Origin: Bacteroidaceae bacterium
GTDB lineage: Bacteria > Bacteroidota > Bacteroidia > Bacteroidales > Bacteroidaceae
Reading direction: 5' to 3'
NCBI GenBank assembly: GCA_017619585.1
Contig: JAFZSA010000029.1
Coordinates: 1 to 13,223 of the forward strand
Length of the DNA: 13,223 nt
Shown piece by piece: positions 13,050 to 13,223 of this stretch. Position 1 is the stretch's first letter; each line of letters opens with the position of its first letter. A program made the translations under genes and the position numbers. The notes beneath the pieces were generated by a model. The model searched no databases, was not told the DNA's origin, and saw nothing but the letters and a program-made list of their open reading frames with translations.

Positions 13050-13075
13050 CACGAATCGCACGAATCCACACGAAT
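13050..13075. repeat. CACGAATC repeat, 3 degenerate units
   Basis: CACGAATCG, CACGAATCCA and CACGAAT lie in tandem upstream of the smalltalk gene. The remaining 13076-13223 holds no gene I can support. The minus-strand frame leading into smalltalk is open from the window edge (FGQVEILKGLMMCLW...), possibly the end of an upstream gene. Confidence 0.7.
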
Positions 13076-13223
13076 ATTTAACAAAACCGCAAAAACCCTT
13101 TTGCTCAGGTTGAGACTTCGTCTTTGATGCCGCGTCTGTGTTCTTTTCCTTGTGAACAAGTTCACAGATAAAAGCCCACAGGCACATCATCAATCCTTTC
13201 AGGATTTCAACCTGCCCAAAAGA

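Noticed and set aside
13186..13210. CRISPR-like repeat edge around AATCCTTTCAGGATT
   Set aside because: Only one copy is visible, with no spacer-repeat periodicity up to the window end.

Overview
The window reads as a chromosomal segment of a Bacteroidota bacterium, most likely a gut or rumen Prevotella or close relative. The signs are: Bacteroidota promoter elements (TTTG, then about 20 bases, then TAnnTTTG); A-rich leaders mostly without Shine-Dalgarno sites; type IX secretion (T9SS) type A sorting tails of the form YDLSGR...GVYIVNGKKVVF; a GH115 xylan alpha-glucuronidase; and a 31-residue 'smalltalk' protein. I see no rRNA, tRNA, CRISPR array, transposase or integrase.

Layout. (1) 1-3610, plus strand: a secreted GH115 alpha-glucuronidase, bounded on both sides by 89-bp arrays of the heptamer NCTAACC. 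An intact T9SS sorting tail lies in the same frame behind two TAA stops. (2) 7862 down to 3614, minus strand: CPBP membrane protease, ferredoxin-nitroreductase, secreted beta-propeller protein (DUF5005/DUF4185-like) and a putative lipoprotein. This is possibly one long transcript started in the 155-bp divergent gap at 7863-8017. (3) 8018-11536, plus strand: a secreted secretory-lipase-like alpha/beta hydrolase with a T9SS tail, then a secreted fusion of an endonuclease/exonuclease/phosphatase domain to a purple-acid-phosphatase-like metallophosphoesterase. (4) 11537-12904: an AT-richer island holding a 19-bp perfect inverted repeat 109 bp apart, a strong promoter, and two translationally coupled genes (a small lipoprotein with a Gly/Ala/Cys-rich hydrophobic C-terminus and a four-helix membrane protein), closed by an intrinsic terminator. 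(5) 12903-13223, minus strand: the smalltalk microprotein and an upstream stretch open to the window edge.

The most unusual property is repeat density. About ten copies of a C-rich/G-rich palindromic element and about a dozen arrays of 7-9 bp units fill almost every intergenic gap between 1 and 11600 and extend into coding ends. They supply false N-terminal extensions, a duplicated 13-residue C-terminal peptide, and spacers inside three T9SS sorting tails. Because most units are 7 or 8 bp, a change in copy number would shift the reading frame, so loss or gain of the sorting tail could be switchable.

The best candidate for an undescribed system is the two-gene island at 11880-12826. I propose, as inference only, a bacteriocin-like or other membrane-active secreted lipoprotein with a membrane partner or immunity protein, preceded by a possible invertible or regulatory inverted-repeat segment.
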